From: AP-15 sp963702685
GTDB taxonomy: Bacteria > Pseudomonadota > Alphaproteobacteria > ATCC43930 > CGMCC-115725
Direction of reading: 5' to 3'
Length of the DNA stretch: 64,000 nucleotides
Assembly: GCA_963702685.1 (NCBI GenBank)
Contig: CAVPDQ010000010.1
Span: 1 to 64,000 of the forward strand
How positions within the stretch are numbered: the stretch's first letter is position 1; the number at the start of each line of letters is the position of its first letter. Below the pieces are notes generated by a model. It saw only the letters and a list, made by a program, of their open reading frames with translations. It was not told where the DNA came from and did not search any database. A program made the position numbers and the translations under genes. Shown in pieces: positions 62,162 to 64,000 of this stretch.

Positions 62162-63825
62162 ATGACGATCGACGTAGCGACCGGCATTGTCCGCATTCTC
62201 AAGCAAGAGGGTGTGGGCTGGGTTTCGACCTTCCCGGTCTGCCGGGTGAACAACGCGCTCGGCCGCGAAGGGGTGCCGATGCTGATGATGCGCGACGACC
62301 GTTACGCCGTCGCCGTCGCCGACGCGTTCTCGCGCATCACCGGCGGGCACGCGGATCGGGGTGTGCACCTTCCAAGGCGGCGTCAACGCCGCCGGCATGC
62401 AATACGCCTATGCCGGGATGGCGCAGGCCTTTGAGGACGGGTCGCCCGTTCTGTGCATCACCGACGGCGTGCCGGCCGGCGCTTCGGGCAACAGCCAGTA
62501 CGATGTCGCGTCCGCCATGAAGACCGTGTCGAAGTGGTTCGGCTATCTCGACAAGCCCGAGCGCACGCCGGAGCTGATGCGCCGCGCCTTCACCATGCTG
62601 AGGAGCGGCCGGCCGGGCCCGGTGATCCTGGCCATCCCCAATGCCACGGCGACCTACGACGAGACCGCCGACCCCTACCATCCGGTAAAGGGCTGGAAAT
62701 CCGCACCCGACCCGGCGGATGTGAAGGCTGCGGTGGGCCAGCTCCTCCAAGCCAAGAACCCGCTGATCTACGCCGGCGAGGGGGTCATCTACGCCGGTGC
62801 CTCGGACGAGCTGAAAGCGCTGGCGGAGCTGGTGAATGCGCCTGTCATCACGACCCTCAAGGCGAAAGGGGCGTTCCCCGAGGACCATCCGCTCTTTGTC
62901 GGCGTGCGCGGCGATCAGGTGGCGCACTACCTGAACCAGAGCGACCTGATCCTCGCCATCGGCACCAGCCTGTCGCCGGGCCGCTTCAGCCACGGCATTC
63001 CCGATCCGGCGAAGAAGACCATCATCCACTGCAACATCGACGAATTGCACATCAACAAGATGTATCCGACCGCGCACGCGGTGATCGGCGATGCGCGCCT
63101 GACCTTGCAGGCACTTTGCCGGGAAGCGTCGGACCGCACATCGGGCGCCGGACGCGGGGCGGGCAATGTGGCGGCGGAAGTGCGGGCCGCCCGCGACCAG
63201 GCGCTCGCCAGATACCGGCAGGTCATGAACTCCGACGAGACGCCGATCAACCCCTACCGGGTGTATGGCGATCTGATGGAGGTGCTGGATCTGAAGAATT
63301 CGTTTGTGACGCACGAGATCAGGCAACACCCGCGACCAGCTGTCGACCGTCTTCGACACGCTGATCCCGCGCGGCTTTCTCGGCTGGGGCAATGTCTCCA
63401 CGCTCGGCTTCAGCCTCGCTGCCGCGATCGCCGCCAAGAAGGCGTTTCCGCAGAGGGCATCGGTGGCGGTGACCGGCGAAGCGGGCCTCGGCTACATGCT
63501 CGGCAACCTCGAGGTTTTGCTGCGCGAGAAGCTCGGGGTCACGGTCGTGCACATTTCGAATGGCGGCTTTGCCGGCTATGGACCGGGCTTCTGGGGGGCG
63601 GGGCACGACCCCTTCACCCACCGGGTGCTGGGGCCCGACGAGGTGGACATGTCAAAGGTGATCGGCGCCCTCGGCTTCCACACCGAGCGGGTCAGCGAGC
63701 CCTCTGAAATCATCCCGGCCCTGCGCCGCGCGCTCGACATCAATGGGTCGGGCCACCCGGCCTATATCGAGTTCATCTGTTGCCAGTACCCGGTCTACGG
63801 CCAGTGGGTCGGCCGCGGGGAGTAA
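62162..63825 (+). CDS. Thiamine diphosphate-dependent enzyme with altered cofactor motifs (two frame breaks)
   Basis: This second ThDP enzyme, about 555 residues, parallels the one at 49754-51397. It starts MTIDVATGIVRILKQEGVGW. Its activating-residue region reads MLMMRDDRYAVAVADAFSR, so the usual glutamate appears as aspartate. Its diphosphate-binding motif reads TGEAGLGYMLGNLEVLL ending in ISNG, where GDG...NN is normal. The frame changes near 62350 (before TRIGVCTFQGG) and 63318 (before SGNTRDQLSTVF), with protein continuity. It may still be an enzyme of changed chemistry, or a decaying gene; the breaks alone could be errors. Divergent from the CoA-transferase. Confidence 0.72.
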
Positions 63826-63842
63826 ACCTGAAAAGAGCGGTT

Positions 63843-63972
63843 CACCACGGAGACACAGAGATCACAGAGATTATTCAATTATGTGCAATCCCAGCGAGAT
63901 TACCGGGAGGTGGGCAGCGGATTTTTCCACAATCTCTGGATCCTTCTCCGTGTACTCTGTGTCTCTGTGGTG
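63843..63972. repeat. Inverted repeat with CACCACGGAGACACAGAG arms
   Basis: CACCACGGAGACACAGAG (63843-63860) faces TCTGTGTCTCTGTGGTG (63956-63972) across about 95 bases, giving a long imperfect hairpin. Such arms are a known recurrent intergenic repeat in many bacterial genomes. No gene is seen in 63826-64000. Confidence 0.75.
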
Positions 63973-64000
63973 CAAATCCCGAATTCAGGGTGAAACGATG

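Noticed and set aside
62162..63825. Oxalyl-CoA decarboxylase next to a formyl-CoA transferase
   Set aside because: The divergent CoA-transferase tempts this reading, but the ThDP motifs deviate and no diagnostic oxalyl-CoA features were recognised.
63843..63972. Transposon terminal inverted repeats
   Set aside because: No transposase lies between the arms and the spacer is only about 95 bases; a dispersed hairpin repeat fits better.

Overview
The window is about 64 kb of high-GC DNA from an alphaproteobacterium. I cannot name the genus; the gene content and the order Suv3-type helicase, S4 protein, FdxA, CarD suggest a Rhodospirillales-like or related lineage. About 50 protein genes can be supported. 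I see no rRNA, tRNA, CRISPR array, prophage or intact insertion sequence. Intergenic DNA is rich in short palindromic repeats that fall into at least four families.

Layout. 1-2.6 kb: 3' part of a sugar or glycerol-phosphate type ABC ATPase and two short-chain dehydrogenases. 2.6-9.3 kb: a minus-strand block of helicase, Hsp15-like S4 protein, TerB-domain protein, ferredoxin FdxA, CarD and a catalytically degenerate phosphatase, split by a plus-strand glycosyltransferase-like gene. 9.5-14 kb: htpG, a lipoprotein and a DegP-type protease. 14-25.9 kb: a proline-rich HTH protein, an LDHD-type D-lactate dehydrogenase, a fused indolepyruvate:ferredoxin oxidoreductase, a second DegP/DegQ protease, glycerate 2-kinase and pyruvate kinase. 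25.9-32 kb: a secreted RTX-type protein, a glycosyltransferase with a membrane partner, and glycolate oxidase subunits GlcF and GlcE. 32.5-40.1 kb: lpd, sulfotransferase, sucB and sucA, so the 2-oxoglutarate dehydrogenase genes are interrupted. 40.2-49.7 kb: a PIN toxin pair, an AT-richer EVE-like gene, three flavoenzymes, a surface-modification cluster (SGNH hydrolase, 43-residue membrane protein, methyltransferase) and small hypotheticals. 49.7-54.1 kb: a ThDP enzyme, a phosphoesterase, a MaoC hydratase and threonine ammonia-lyase. 54.2-56 kb: a polymorphic toxin with a Tox-REase-5-like domain and its Imm52-like immunity gene. 56-63.8 kb: an MFS transporter, penicillin acylase, an MNT-HEPN pair, a CoA-transferase and a second ThDP enzyme.

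How the genes fit together. A central-carbon theme recurs: GlcEF (glycolate to glyoxylate), glycerate kinase plus pyruvate kinase (glycerate to pyruvate via 2-phosphoglycerate, enolase and PEP), D-lactate oxidation and the 2-oxoglutarate dehydrogenase complex. Envelope functions (HtrA proteases, RTX protein, PEP-CTERM tails, SGNH hydrolase, glycosyltransferases) and small conflict modules make up most of the rest.

Caution. At least a dozen otherwise full-length genes carry one-base or two-base frame breaks, and carD carries one in-frame stop. The breaks hit housekeeping genes such as sucA and glcF, so I read most of them as base-calling or assembly errors rather than real pseudogenes. For those genes the coordinates given span the whole reconstructed gene.
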